A stretch of DNA of 64,000 bases, from NCBI RefSeq assembly GCF_027270735.1, contig NZ_JAPWIJ010000002.1, positions 124,001 through 188,000 on the forward strand. The letters are read 5' to 3'. Shown one piece after another: positions 8,342 to 16,296 of the stretch (positions are counted from its first letter, which is position 1; every line of letters begins with the position of its first letter). Made by a program: the position numbers and the translations under genes. The DNA is from Rhodococcus ruber (lineage in GTDB: Bacteria > Actinomycetota > Actinomycetes > Mycobacteriales > Mycobacteriaceae). The notes beneath the pieces were generated by a model that had not been told where the DNA came from, ran no database searches, and saw only the letters and a program-made list of their open reading frames with translations.

Positions 8342-8962
8342 TCAGCTCGCGGACAGGATCGCAATCGCGAAGATCAAGCTGTCTCCCGGTTCGATTCCTG
8401 CCTGCGGCTGGCCGCTCGGGTAGCCGTCGGCCGACGTGACCGCAACGGCGACTGTCGAGCCGACGGTCTGCCCGGCGATTGCTTTCTGGAAGCCCGCCAC
8501 CACACCGTTCAGCGGGAAGTCGACCGGAGCCCCGGTGCCCTCGTAGCTGCTGTCGAATGTCTCCCCGTCGCGTCCGTTGACGCCCAGGTAGCACACGGAT
8601 ACCTCGGCGTCGTCCGCGATGACCGGACCGTCCCCGACCGTCAGTGTCTTCACCTGTGTCTCGGCGACGCTGAACGGGGCCTCGACCGTGACCGCCGGTG
8701 CCGCCGTGTCCGTGGATCCGACGACGGCGATGCTGCCGGTGTCTCCGGCCAGCGTCCACTCGGGGGTTGCCGCCGAGTCGGGGGCTGCCGTGGGGCAGGT
8801 TCCGGTCGATGCTGCCTCGGCCGAGGCGGACGCAGAGGCGGACGTCGTCGTCGCCGGGGACGAGCTGTCCGAATCCGAACTGCACGCACCCGTCAGGAGA
8901 ACGAGCGATGCGGAGGCGGCCAGGAACAGGGTGCGGGTCTTCGTCTGATTCACCGCGCTCAC
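8342..8962 (-). CDS. FKBP-type peptidyl-prolyl isomerase-like lipoprotein
   Basis: 206 residues. A lipoprotein signal with lipobox LTGAC (Cys about residue 27) and a Ser/Thr/Ala-rich linker precede a C-terminal FKBP-like domain: VCYLGVNGRDGETFDSSY, then a PLNGVVAGFQKAIAGQTVGS block and a final IEPGDSLIFAIAIL strand. Compared with active FKBPs the YGYG/IPPxxAYG region is shortened to DGYPSGQPQAGI, so catalytic efficiency is doubtful and a chaperone role is possible. The start is GTG at 8962, with an alternative GTG at 8953. It is probably anchored on the outer face of the membrane. Confidence 0.82.
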   Translation of the reverse strand: MSAVNQTKTRTLFLAASASLVLLTGACSSDSDSSSPATTTSASASASAEAASTGTCPTAAPDSAATPEWTLAGDTGSIAVVGSTDTAAPAVTVEAPFSVAETQVKTLTVGDGPVIADDAEVSVCYLGVNGRDGETFDSSYEGTGAPVDFPLNGVVAGFQKAIAGQTVGSTVAVAVTSADGYPSGQPQAGIEPGDSLIFAIAILSAS

Positions 8963-8996
8963 GCTACAAGTAGCGGCGCAGTCCCCGGCACACCCA

Positions 8997-9851
8997 TCAC
9001 ATCGCGGCGCGGAGCACCTCGGCCACGGGAGTGGATGCTCGACCGGTCAAGGTCTGCAGGTCACCGGAGTCGGTGTCGAGTTCGCCTCGCGAGATGCCGG
9101 CGTCGGCACTGGCGAGCATGGTCGCCACGAAATCGGGCAGACCGGCACCCTCGAGAATTGCGGCGTACTCGGACTCCGGCACATCCTTGTAGACCACCGG
9201 CTTGCCGGAGACCTCACCGATGACGGCCGCCAGATCGGCGTAGGTCAGGCGCTCGTCGCCACCGAGCTCGTAGATCTTGCCGCCCTGATCGTCCTGGGTC
9301 AGCACGGCGGCAGCAGCTTCTGCGTAGTCCGCTCGCGATGCTGCCGCGATCTTGCCGTTCCCCGCTGCGCCGAGCAGAACCCCACCCTCGACGGTCTGGG
9401 CGAGCGAGCCGAGGTAGTTCTCCCAGTACCAACCGTTGCGCAGGAAGACCGCGGGGATCGCCGACGCGGTGAGGCGCTCCTCGGTCGCCTTGTGTTCGGG
9501 GGCCAGGCTCACTCCGGACGTGTCTGCGGCGAGCAAGCTGGTGTACGCGATGAGGCTTACCCCCGCCGCTTCTGCGGCGTCGATCACGTTGTTGTGCTGC
9601 GCGATTCGCTGCCCCACCTCGGATCCCGAAATCAGCAGCACCTTGTCCACGCCTGCGAATGCAGATGTCAGGGCAGCAGTGTCGCTGTAGTCGGCAACCC
9701 GAATTACGACGCCGCGTTCGGCCAGCTGCGCGGCCTTGTCCGCGTCACGGACGACGGCCACGATATCGCCGGGTGCGACGCCGCGTGTGATGAGTGCGTC
9801 GACGACGAGTCCGCCGAGGTTGCCCGTTGCTCCGGTTACTGCTGTGGTCAT
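8997..9851 (-). CDS. qorB: NAD(P)H-binding NmrA/QorB-like quinone oxidoreductase
   Basis: 284 residues. The N-terminal Rossmann motif is TGATGNLGG (about residues 6-14), with later NmrA-type features LLISGSEVGQR and FLRNGWYWENYL. The latter is typical of the YtfG/QorB quinone reductase subgroup. The ATG at 9851 has GGAG a few bases upstream; the in-frame start at 9905 would cross the putative operator. It is divergent from a single-cysteine HxlR regulator, the same pairing as ytfG/ytfH in E. coli and qor2/qorR in Corynebacterium. I infer a quinone- or diamide-inducible detoxifying reductase. The symbol is by analogy. Confidence 0.8.
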   Translation of the reverse strand: MTTAVTGATGNLGGLVVDALITRGVAPGDIVAVVRDADKAAQLAERGVVIRVADYSDTAALTSAFAGVDKVLLISGSEVGQRIAQHNNVIDAAEAAGVSLIAYTSLLAADTSGVSLAPEHKATEERLTASAIPAVFLRNGWYWENYLGSLAQTVEGGVLLGAAGNGKIAAASRADYAEAAAAVLTQDDQGGKIYELGGDERLTYADLAAVIGEVSGKPVVYKDVPESEYAAILEGAGLPDFVATMLASADAGISRGELDTDSGDLQTLTGRASTPVAEVLRAAM

Positions 9852-9900
9852 GCCGACTCCTGCGTGTCTCGGGGTTGAGGTTTCAAGTTCCAACTCATCA

Positions 9901-9919
9901 TGCACTTACTTTTTGTGCA
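9901..9919. promoter_or_regulatory. Probable QorR/HxlR operator
   Basis: TGCAC and GTGCA half sites separated by nine bases (9901-9919). A second GCACT/AGTGC pair overlaps them. The site lies in the 120-bp gap between the divergent oxidoreductase and HxlR genes, in a locally T-rich segment. Autoregulation of both genes by the HxlR protein is inferred. Confidence 0.55.
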
Positions 9920-9971
9920 GTGCAACCGCGATGGTAATCACTGACGTTTCGGCATGCGCTAGCATTGCCAT

Positions 9972-10346
9972 ATGCCCGATTCCGCCGACTCCCTCGAAGC
10001 GTCCGTCTTCGCGCGGGACTGCGCGTCGCGACAGACCCTGCAGAATGCCACGAGCAGGTGGGGAGTCCTGGCCCTGGCGGCACTCACCGAAGGCGACTAT
10101 CGCTTCAACGCATTGCGCCGACGCGTCGACGGCGTCAGTGAACGCATGCTGTCGCAGACCCTGCAGACGCTCAAGCGTGACGGCCTCGTGGTGCGCACAG
10201 TGCGGGGGACCATCCCACCCAAAGTGGAGTACAGCCTCACCCCGCTGGGACGCGACGTCGGCACCCGCTTGAGCGACCTCATCGAACTCATCGAGGGCAA
10301 CATGCCGCTCGTCCTCGAATCACGCACCCAGCACGACGCACGCTGA
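9972..10346 (+). CDS. qorR: HxlR-family redox-sensing regulator, QorR-like
   Basis: 124 residues with an HxlR/DUF24 winged helix: FNALRRRVDGVSERMLSQTLQTLKRDGLV, followed by the wing KVEYSLTPLGRDV. There is a single cysteine, Cys17 in ARDC, at the N-terminal position used for thiol-based redox sensing in QorR of Corynebacterium glutamicum and in Bacillus YodB/HypR. Divergent transcription from a QorB-like reductase reinforces that assignment. Oxidation of Cys17 is expected to release DNA. The gene ends exactly where the convergent VOC gene ends (stops at 10344-10346 and 10347-10349). Confidence 0.85.
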   Translation: MPDSADSLEASVFARDCASRQTLQNATSRWGVLALAALTEGDYRFNALRRRVDGVSERMLSQTLQTLKRDGLVVRTVRGTIPPKVEYSLTPLGRDVGTRLSDLIELIEGNMPLVLESRTQHDAR

Positions 10347-10697
10347 TCAGCTGGGCGGAGTCACCAAACACCACTCGTTGCCCTCGGGGTCGAGGAGTAC
10401 CTGAAAGGATCCGGCCGCGTCGGAGTGCCGGTCGCCGAGCACTGTCGCACCCAGGGCTACCGCCTGCTCGACGGCACTGTCGATGCTCGGTACGTCGACG
10501 TCGAGATGAAGTCGGTTCTTGCCGACTTTGCCCTCGGATACTCGCTGGAACGCCAGTCGGGTGAACCCGGGAACGTCCACGAAGTGCCATGCGTCGTCGC
10601 GCGCCGCCGGCATCCCGCCGAGCACCCCCGCCCAGAATTGCGCCAGCAATGCCGGCTCTGCGCAGTCGAAAACGACCTCGTCGATGCGTCCGATCAT
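10347..10697 (-). CDS. VOC-superfamily (glyoxalase-like) protein
   Basis: 116 residues forming two beta-alpha-beta-beta-beta modules of the vicinal oxygen chelate fold: IDEVVFDCAEPALLAQFWAGVLG, then RLHLDVDVPSIDSAVEQAVALGA and FQVLLDPEGNEWCLV. The last motif is typical of the glyoxalase-like domain in actinobacterial small VOC proteins. Metal ligands are not certain; the Glu in PEGNEWCLV is conserved, while the N-terminal position is Asp rather than His. The substrate is unknown. Its end abuts the qorR-like gene tail-to-tail with no intergenic space, so the two transcripts must overlap. Confidence 0.75.
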   Translation of the reverse strand: MIGRIDEVVFDCAEPALLAQFWAGVLGGMPAARDDAWHFVDVPGFTRLAFQRVSEGKVGKNRLHLDVDVPSIDSAVEQAVALGATVLGDRHSDAAGSFQVLLDPEGNEWCLVTPPS

Positions 10698-10904
10698 GAG
10701 GCAATCGTAGGGACCGACCGCGCTCCACGTTGCGTTACCTCAGCGTTATTTCACCGAGACGTTTTCGAGATGTCGACGAACCCGCACCGCGCCCGAGCAG
10801 GTCGAGACTCGATGTCAGGGAGTCGGGTCCCCAGCAACAATGGCCCAGCGACCATCACGCTCGGCGCACCGGTGCCGACGCATCGATCTCGGGAGGCATT
10901 CACC

Positions 10905-11384
10905 ATGTTCCACATCAAGAGAATTCTCGGCGGAGCGGCAGCACTCGGATTCGCCTGTACCTTCGCGGCCCTGGTGCCCGGCACGGCATCGGCTGCACCG
11001 GTCGCCTGCACCACAGCCCCAGGAGGTGGCGACATCGCTGCGCTCGTCGAAGGATCACAGTGCGACAGCTCCGCAGACGGTGCCAGCGCGGCCGCAGGAT
11101 TCGGCCTCGAGGGTTGGGGCTCGGCGGAGGCCATGAACAATGCGGCCGCTCTGGCGCTCGGACTGAACGGCGGAACTGCCGTCAGCAACGGCAGTTTCGG
11201 CGGCGCGCCCGCGGCGATCGCCTTCGGCCCCGGCGCGGTTGCACAGAACACTGCCGCGGGCCTCGGACTCTCCATCGCGGTGGCCGCACCGGGCTCCACC
11301 ATCACGCTCACCCCTGACGGCGCAGTATGCAACGGTGCCGGAATCGCGGGTAGCTTCACCACGCTTCAGGGCTGCATCGGCTGA
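10905..11384 (+). CDS. Secreted small Gly/Ala-rich protein (possibly DUF6764)
   Basis: 159 residues. A strong GGGAGG ribosome site at 10891-10896 precedes the ATG at 10905. A Sec signal peptide ends at ASAAP (about residue 30). The mature part has four cysteines (VACTT, SQCDSS, AVCNG, QGCIG) that could form two disulfides. Between them is a Gly/Ala/Asn-rich centre (AMNNAAALALGLNGG, AIAFGPGAVAQN) with a repetitive, low-complexity character. I believe it belongs to a Rhodococcus-specific family of exported proteins (DUF6764), but I am not certain. Function is unknown; cell-surface location is likely. Upstream 10698-10904 contains no other gene I can see. Confidence 0.75.
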   Translation: MFHIKRILGGAAALGFACTFAALVPGTASAAPVACTTAPGGGDIAALVEGSQCDSSADGASAAAGFGLEGWGSAEAMNNAAALALGLNGGTAVSNGSFGGAPAAIAFGPGAVAQNTAAGLGLSIAVAAPGSTITLTPDGAVCNGAGIAGSFTTLQGCIG

Positions 11385-11515
11385 CACGTTCCGAGCAACG
11401 CACGCGAGTAGGCGATATGGATGCCGCCGAAGGCCGGGTCATCTACAGTCTCAATGACCTACAAGTCTCGGTATGCGAGTCGGCAACGACCCGCTGAACA
11501 AGGAGTTCGACGGCA

Positions 11516-11611
11516 ATGATGTCCTACCTGCTCTACGACGTGCTGCTCCCCCAGCTCGGCCACGACGTCGCGTCGTACTGGGCACACCTGTTGGTCGTCG
11601 CCCCGATCTGA
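11516..11611 (+). CDS. Candidate 31-residue small hydrophobic protein
   Basis: A short ORF begins with two consecutive ATG codons (11516 and 11519) after a clear AAGGAG Shine-Dalgarno (11500-11505). It encodes a hydrophobic peptide (begins MMSYLLYDVLLPQLG, ends HLLVVAPI) and stops 21 bases before a very strong terminator. The combination of ribosome site, tandem ATG and dedicated terminator argues for a real translated small membrane-associated protein or leader peptide. No homologue can be named. Short length makes chance occurrence possible. Confidence 0.45.
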   Translation: MMSYLLYDVLLPQLGHDVASYWAHLLVVAPI

Positions 11612-11632
11612 GTACTCGGGCTCGATACGACA

Positions 11633-11675
11633 GAGATATCCCCGATCGGCCGTGTAGGCCGGTCGGGGATATCTC
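11633..11675. terminator. Strong bidirectional intrinsic terminator
   Basis: A 19-bp stem (GAGATATCCCCGATCGGCC at 11633-11651 pairing with 11657-11675, one G-U) has a 5-base loop GTGTA and a following GTTTCG. It terminates the small ORF or secreted-protein transcript on + and the CNNM pair on -. Confidence 0.9.
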
Positions 11676-11696
11676 GTTTCGAAAGCCGGAACCGAG

Positions 11697-12716
11697 TCAG
11701 ACGGGTTCGGGCAGAAGCCGCGTCAGCACATCCGACAGCGTCACCACGCCGATAGTCCGCTCGGTGTCACCTACCCCCACCGAAGCATCCACCACCAGTG
11801 CCAGATGGTGCCGCGTCTCGCGCATCGACGCGAGCGCCACGTACACCGGCGTGGTGGACTCCAGCGTGTACGCCGGACGCGTGATCTCGGCCAGATTCTC
11901 GGGATCGGTCAACGTGTCTCGCACGTGTACAACACCTTTCACCACGTCCTTGTCGCTGACGAGGATGCGAAGATGTCCACTGATCCGTGACGCCTCCCGC
12001 ACGTCGTCGATCGAGGCCGACGACGACACCGAGGTCGGTGTTCCGCTCCCGACAACCAGATCGCCGACGGTGAGATCCTGCAGTTCCAGCGCTCCCGAAA
12101 TCTGCGCCTGGTAGCTGGCGTCGAGTGCACCGACGTTGACCGAGTGCTCGACGAGCTGACGGAGATCGTCCGCGTTCTGCCCGGACCCCACCTGGTCGGC
12201 CGGCTCCACGCCGACTTTGCGTAGGCACCAGTTGGCCATGTTGTTCAAGATCGTGAGAACCGGCCGCGTGACGAACATGAATCCACGCATGGGAAGCGCG
12301 AGCATCGTGGCCGACTTCTCCGGATGCGCGATGGCCCACGACTTGGGAGCCATCTCGCCGACAACCAAGTGCAGGAACGTGACGACGATCAGCGCGAGGA
12401 CGAATCCCAGTACGTCGGCGAACCAATACGGCAGGCCGATGCCCTCGAAAAGCGGTGTGAGCCAGTAGTGCACCGCCGGTTTGGTCGTCGCACCGAGGGC
12501 GAGGGTGCACACAGTGATACCGAGCTGCGATCCGGCGAGCAGCACCGTCAGCTCCGAGGAACTGCGCAGCGCGGCCCGAGCGGATCGCGAGTTCGGTGCA
12601 GCATCTTCGAGGCGATGCCGCTTGGCCGCGAGCAGAGCGAACTCGACAGCGACGAAGAAGGCGCTCGCAGCGATGAGACCGATGGTGACGGCCAGAAAGA
12701 CCCAGAGGTTGCTCAT
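11697..12716 (-). CDS. CNNM/CorC-type membrane protein with CBS pair (second of pair)
   Basis: 339 residues. The N-terminal CNNM transmembrane domain (DUF21) has helices at about 5-25, 55-75, 95-115 and 130-150 and the motif FAVEFALLAAKRHRLE near residue 22-37. A cytosolic CBS pair follows (about 200-330). The family (TlyC/CorC/HlyC-like, eukaryotic CNNM) is linked to Mg2+/Co2+ efflux. It overlaps the upstream paralogue by ATGA (12713-12716), so the two probably form a heteromeric complex. It lacks the C-terminal CorC_HlyC domain present in its partner. Confidence 0.88.
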   Translation of the reverse strand: MSNLWVFLAVTIGLIAASAFFVAVEFALLAAKRHRLEDAAPNSRSARAALRSSSELTVLLAGSQLGITVCTLALGATTKPAVHYWLTPLFEGIGLPYWFADVLGFVLALIVVTFLHLVVGEMAPKSWAIAHPEKSATMLALPMRGFMFVTRPVLTILNNMANWCLRKVGVEPADQVGSGQNADDLRQLVEHSVNVGALDASYQAQISGALELQDLTVGDLVVGSGTPTSVSSSASIDDVREASRISGHLRILVSDKDVVKGVVHVRDTLTDPENLAEITRPAYTLESTTPVYVALASMRETRHHLALVVDASVGVGDTERTIGVVTLSDVLTRLLPEPV

Positions 12717-14119
12717 CGGTGTGCTCCTGCAATGTCGGACTCGGCCGAATTCTCGTCGCGCTCGGTTGCCCGCTCGTCGATGGTGAGGGTGAGTAGTGAC
12801 GGCACGTGACTGTCGATCTCCTGCACCTCGATCGTGACGAATCGAATCGGCGTCTCGTCGTCGTTGGCCAGATCTGCGTTGTCCGGTGGGAGATCCACCT
12901 CGATGCGGGTACCGACGTCGGGCAGCGAACCATGATGCGCGATGGCGAATCCGGCGATGGTCTCGTAGTCCCCGTCGGGCAGATCCACCCCGATCGCGCG
13001 CTCGACCTCGTCGACGTGCACCTCCCCTGCCATCGTCCAGCTGCCGTCGTCGCCGCTGACCGGGCTCGGGTCGAGTACGCCGTCGTCGTGCTCGTCGGTG
13101 ATTTCACCGACGAGTTCCTCGGCCAGGTCCTCGATGGTGATCACGCCGGTGAGGCCGCCGTATTCGTCTATGACACAGGCCAATTGGTTCCGTGTCGCCC
13201 GCAGCTCGCGCATCGCGTCGGGCAGGCTCTGCATCTCGGGCAGAATCAGTGCATCGCGGGTGAGACCGGAGATCGGCGTCGAATCGGGCTCGACGGAGCC
13301 CAGCACGTCGTGCAGGTGCACGACGCCGACTATTCCGTCGTCCTCGTCGAGCACCGGATACCGGGAATGCTCCTGTCCCATCAGCGCTTTCACCTCACCG
13401 AGGGTGTCGGTGTCGCGCACCGTTGCGGCTCGTGAACGCGGGATCATGGCATGTTCGACGTTGCGCGTCGGGAAGTCGAGAATGCGATCGAGAAGAGTCG
13501 ACAACTCCTCGGGCAGGTCGCCGGTTTCACGGGAATCCGAGACGATGTGTTCGAGGTCGCGCGGATTCGCCGAGTGCTCCACGTCGTGCACGGGTTCGAT
13601 CTTCAGCGCCTTGAGCAGCAGATTCGACGACTGATCGAAGATGGTGATCAACCAGCCGAAGAGCTTGAGGTAGATGGTCGTCGAGAGCGAGAGCCATCGG
13701 GCCACCGGCTCCGGGCGGGCGATGGCGAAGTTCTTCGGGAACAGTTCGCCGAAGAGCATCTGTACGAACGTCGCGAACGTGATCGCAAGAACGGCACCCA
13801 GTCCGACACCGACAGCTGTCGGAACACCGACGCCGCCCAGTATCGCGCCGAACGACTGGCCGATCAGCGGTTCGGCGACGTAGCCGACCAGCAGTCCGGT
13901 GACCGTGATGCCCAGCTGCGCACCCGAGAGCATGAACGACGTGCGCTTGGTGACGGTCAACGTACGAGCCGCGACGGCGTCGCCGGCCTCGGCACGCGCC
14001 TTGAGCCGGGACCGGTCGACGGTCATGTACGCGAATTCCTGAGCTACGAAGTAGCCGGTTGCGACGGTGATGAGAAAAACGACGAGCAGGCCGAGCAGAA
14101 GAGTGAGCAGAACGCTCAT
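12713..14119 (-). CDS. CNNM/CorC-type membrane protein with CBS pair and CorC_HlyC domain
   Basis: 468 residues. The DUF21/CNNM domain (about 1-190, motif YFVAQEFAYMTVDRSRLKA) is followed by a CBS pair (about 215-340, including MIPRSRAATV and the segment CVIDEYGGLTGVITIEDLAEELVGEI) and a C-terminal CorC_HlyC/transporter-associated domain (about 350-440). The start at 14119 is preferred over 14140 because residues before it are Arg-rich and lie in a hairpin. It is the first gene of a two-gene operon with the shorter paralogue. Family knowledge suggests divalent-cation (Mg2+) transport or its regulation. A stem-loop abuts the start codon. Confidence 0.88.
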   Translation of the reverse strand: MSVLLTLLLGLLVVFLITVATGYFVAQEFAYMTVDRSRLKARAEAGDAVAARTLTVTKRTSFMLSGAQLGITVTGLLVGYVAEPLIGQSFGAILGGVGVPTAVGVGLGAVLAITFATFVQMLFGELFPKNFAIARPEPVARWLSLSTTIYLKLFGWLITIFDQSSNLLLKALKIEPVHDVEHSANPRDLEHIVSDSRETGDLPEELSTLLDRILDFPTRNVEHAMIPRSRAATVRDTDTLGEVKALMGQEHSRYPVLDEDDGIVGVVHLHDVLGSVEPDSTPISGLTRDALILPEMQSLPDAMRELRATRNQLACVIDEYGGLTGVITIEDLAEELVGEITDEHDDGVLDPSPVSGDDGSWTMAGEVHVDEVERAIGVDLPDGDYETIAGFAIAHHGSLPDVGTRIEVDLPPDNADLANDDETPIRFVTIEVQEIDSHVPSLLTLTIDERATERDENSAESDIAGAHR

Positions 14120-14121
14120 TC

Positions 14122-14173
14122 GCCGGACACCGCCTCGCACGTAGTAGCTGTGGTGCGGGGAGCCGTGTCCGGC
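14122..14173 (-). promoter_or_regulatory. Hairpin abutting the CNNM start codon
   Basis: 9-bp arms GCCGGACAC (14122-14130) and GTGTCCGGC (14165-14173) are extended by an inner helix CCTCGCAC/GTGCGGGG with one mismatch in the RNA. In the minus-strand transcript the 3' side of the stem, which contains the only purine-rich segment, ends two bases before the ATG. The fold could control translation of a cation-transport operon. It does not match an M-box that I recognise. Confidence 0.45.
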
Positions 14174-14239
14174 CCGGGTTTATCGCTGTCCATGATTCCT
14201 CGGGGTCGTGTGATGTGAAGTTTGTCCGATACTACCGGG

Positions 14240-14647
14240 TCACGGTGCCTTCACGACGAGGACGGGAACCGGGCAGTCCAGCAACACTCGCTGAACCGTG
14301 CTGCCCATCAGGAACTTGCCCACAGCGGATCGACGCTTGGAGCCGATGACGACCATGCCCGCACCGACGTCGGCAACGAGATCGACCAGAGCGCCGGCCG
14401 GGTCTCCACCATCGGGTTCGACGCGCACGGTCGTGGCCGCTCCCGGCAGCGTCCGCTCCACCTCGGCCTGCGCCGCGCTGCGGTCCTCCGCCGACACGGA
14501 ATCGCGGTCCACCACGGACAACACGATCAGCTGGGCCTGACGGAGCTCGGCCTCTGCGGCACCACGTCGCAGCGCCTCCTGCCCCTCAGGGGTGTTGCTC
14601 ATCGCTACTGCCACTGCACTCGCTACCGCTGTGTTCGCTGAAGACAC
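14240..14647 (-). CDS. Universal stress protein (UspA family)
   Basis: 135 residues. The C-terminal ATP-binding signature G-2x-G-9x-G-S/T is approximated by VVIGSKRRSAVGKFLMGSTVQRVLLDCPVPVLVV (in order: glycine at VIGS, AVGK, LMGS). The centre carries VDLVADVGAGM. The start is taken as GTG at 14647, which has GGGAGA just upstream; an ATG at residue 16 is also possible. Usp proteins bind ATP and accumulate in stationary or hypoxic conditions in actinobacteria. The gene is monocistronic and divergent from tctC. Confidence 0.85.
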   Translation of the reverse strand: MSSANTAVASAVAVAMSNTPEGQEALRRGAAEAELRQAQLIVLSVVDRDSVSAEDRSAAQAEVERTLPGAATTVRVEPDGGDPAGALVDLVADVGAGMVVIGSKRRSAVGKFLMGSTVQRVLLDCPVPVLVVKAP

Positions 14648-14760
14648 GGTCTCTCCCGTTGCTCGAATCCACCGAGGATTGCCCTCGACGTTGTGAACTG
14701 GACTAATCGGACAAACTGTATCTAACCTGACGCTGTGACACACCACACGAAAGGTCTCTG

Positions 14761-15750
14761 ATGGCGATACCGCCCACATTGTTTAGAACAGTCGGCGCCC
14801 TGGCGGTGGTGGGAGCGGTGACCGTGGCGGGTATCGATGCCGCTCGCAGTGCCAGCGGCTCCGATGCCCGAGCCAAACTGACACTGATCGCTCCGGCTGC
14901 TGCGGGCGGCGGCTGGGATCTGGTCGCCCGCGAGTCGCAGCAAGCGCTGCGCAGCGATGGCATCGTCAACAACGCCCAGGTCGTCAACGTCCCCGGTGCA
15001 GGCGGCACCATCGGTCTGAGCCAACTCGAGAACCTCAGCGGTCAGCCCACCACCGTCATGATCACCGGCACCGTGATGCTGGGCGGCATCGCGATCAACA
15101 ACTCCGAGACCACCCTCGCCGACACCGTTCCGATCGCCAAACTCGCCGAGGACTTCGAGGTGTTCGTCGTCCCGAAGGACTCGCCGATCCAGAATCTCGA
15201 GGACATGATCGAGGCCTGGCGAGCGAACCCCGGTGGCCTGCCGATCGGCGGCGGGTCGCTCGGCGGCATCGATCACATCGTGGCGGGTCAATTGGCCCAG
15301 GAAGCCGACATCGATCCGGCCGCAATCAATTACATCGCCTACTCCGGCGGCGGCGAGGTGCTGACGTCGCTGCTGTCGAACACCGTCGGCGTCGCGGTCA
15401 GTGGGTTCAACGACTTCCGCGACCAGATCGAGGCAGGCAACGTGCGTGCACTCGCGGTGGCCGCGCCCGAGCCGCTCGAGGGATTCGACGTGGACACGTT
15501 CATCGAACAGGGTTACAACGTCGACCTCGTGAACTGGCGCGGAATCGTTGCGCCGCCTGGAATCTCGGACGAGGACCGACAGACTCTCGTCGACATCGTC
15601 ACCGAGATGGTCGACACCGAGCAGTGGGCAACGGCCGTCGAACGCAACCGTTGGAAAGAGTCGGTGGTGACGGGAGACGAGTTCGGAGAGTTCCTCGACG
15701 TCGAACAGGCACGCATCACCGGAATTCTCGAGGAGTTGGGGCTGGTATGA
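14761..15750 (+). CDS. tctC: Tripartite tricarboxylate transporter, periplasmic-type binding protein
   Basis: 329 residues of the TctC/Bug family. An N-terminal hydrophobic segment (about 8-28) ends near AARSASGSDA. The ligand-binding signatures are APAAAGGGWDLVAR (beta-strand 1 loop that usually caps a carboxylate) and GGGSLGGIDHIVAGQL. There is no lipobox, so it is either anchored by the uncleaved helix or secreted. It overlaps tctB by ATGA. TctC proteins deliver citrate or other di/tricarboxylates to the TctAB permease. The substrate is not deducible. No TctDE two-component system is adjacent. Confidence 0.92.
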   Translation: MAIPPTLFRTVGALAVVGAVTVAGIDAARSASGSDARAKLTLIAPAAAGGGWDLVARESQQALRSDGIVNNAQVVNVPGAGGTIGLSQLENLSGQPTTVMITGTVMLGGIAINNSETTLADTVPIAKLAEDFEVFVVPKDSPIQNLEDMIEAWRANPGGLPIGGGSLGGIDHIVAGQLAQEADIDPAAINYIAYSGGGEVLTSLLSNTVGVAVSGFNDFRDQIEAGNVRALAVAAPEPLEGFDVDTFIEQGYNVDLVNWRGIVAPPGISDEDRQTLVDIVTEMVDTEQWATAVERNRWKESVVTGDEFGEFLDVEQARITGILEELGLV

Positions 15751-16280
15751 CAACAACAACGACCACCGACACCGACACGTCCCGGTCTTTCTGGACCGGC
15801 CGTAGCGGATTGATCGTTCCGGCGCTGCTCGTCGCACTTGGAGTGTTCCTGGTCTACGGAACCGTCACGATGCAGGTTCCGCCGACCGCCACTTCACCTG
15901 GCCCGCAGGTCTTTCCGGCCATCGTCGCCGGCGGCTGCTTCGTGGTCGCGCTGTTGATCACCATCCAACTGATGGTCAAGCCCGACGTGATCGACCGCGG
16001 GGTCGACGCCGACGGTAAGCCGCACACCGGCACCGTGAGCAATTGGCGCACCCTGTCGATCACCGTCGGATCGGTGGCCTTGTTCATCGCCCTGCTCGAC
16101 CCGCTCGGCTGGGTACTCGCCGGAGCGTTGCTGTTCTGGGGCGTCTCGATCGGATTGGGTGGTCGCCGTTACGTGTTCGACGCGGCAGTCGCACTGCTGG
16201 TCTCGAGCGCCGTTCAGATCGTATTCTCCGCGGGCCTCGGCCTGACCTTGCCCGGCGGCGTCCTCGCCCAGATCTTCTGA
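15747..16280 (+). CDS. tctB: Tripartite tricarboxylate transporter, small membrane subunit
   Basis: 177 residues with four predicted membrane helices (about 19-40, 55-75, 105-125, 140-170). The loop TATSPGPQVFPAIVAG after helix 1 matches the conserved SPxxFP motif of TctB. It starts within the tctC stop and is followed by tctA after 16 bp. It partners with TctA to form the sodium- or proton-coupled permease. A Thr-rich N-terminus (six consecutive threonines after Met) precedes helix 1. Confidence 0.92.
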   Translation: MTTTTTTDTDTSRSFWTGRSGLIVPALLVALGVFLVYGTVTMQVPPTATSPGPQVFPAIVAGGCFVVALLITIQLMVKPDVIDRGVDADGKPHTGTVSNWRTLSITVGSVALFIALLDPLGWVLAGALLFWGVSIGLGGRRYVFDAAVALLVSSAVQIVFSAGLGLTLPGGVLAQIF

Positions 16281-16296
16281 CGGAGCTGAATTTCCG

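Noticed and set aside
8380..8400. Sequence resembling a tRNA T-arm (GGTTCGATTCC)
   Set aside because: It lies inside the FKBP-like lipoprotein coding frame and no acceptor, anticodon or D-arm can be folded around it.
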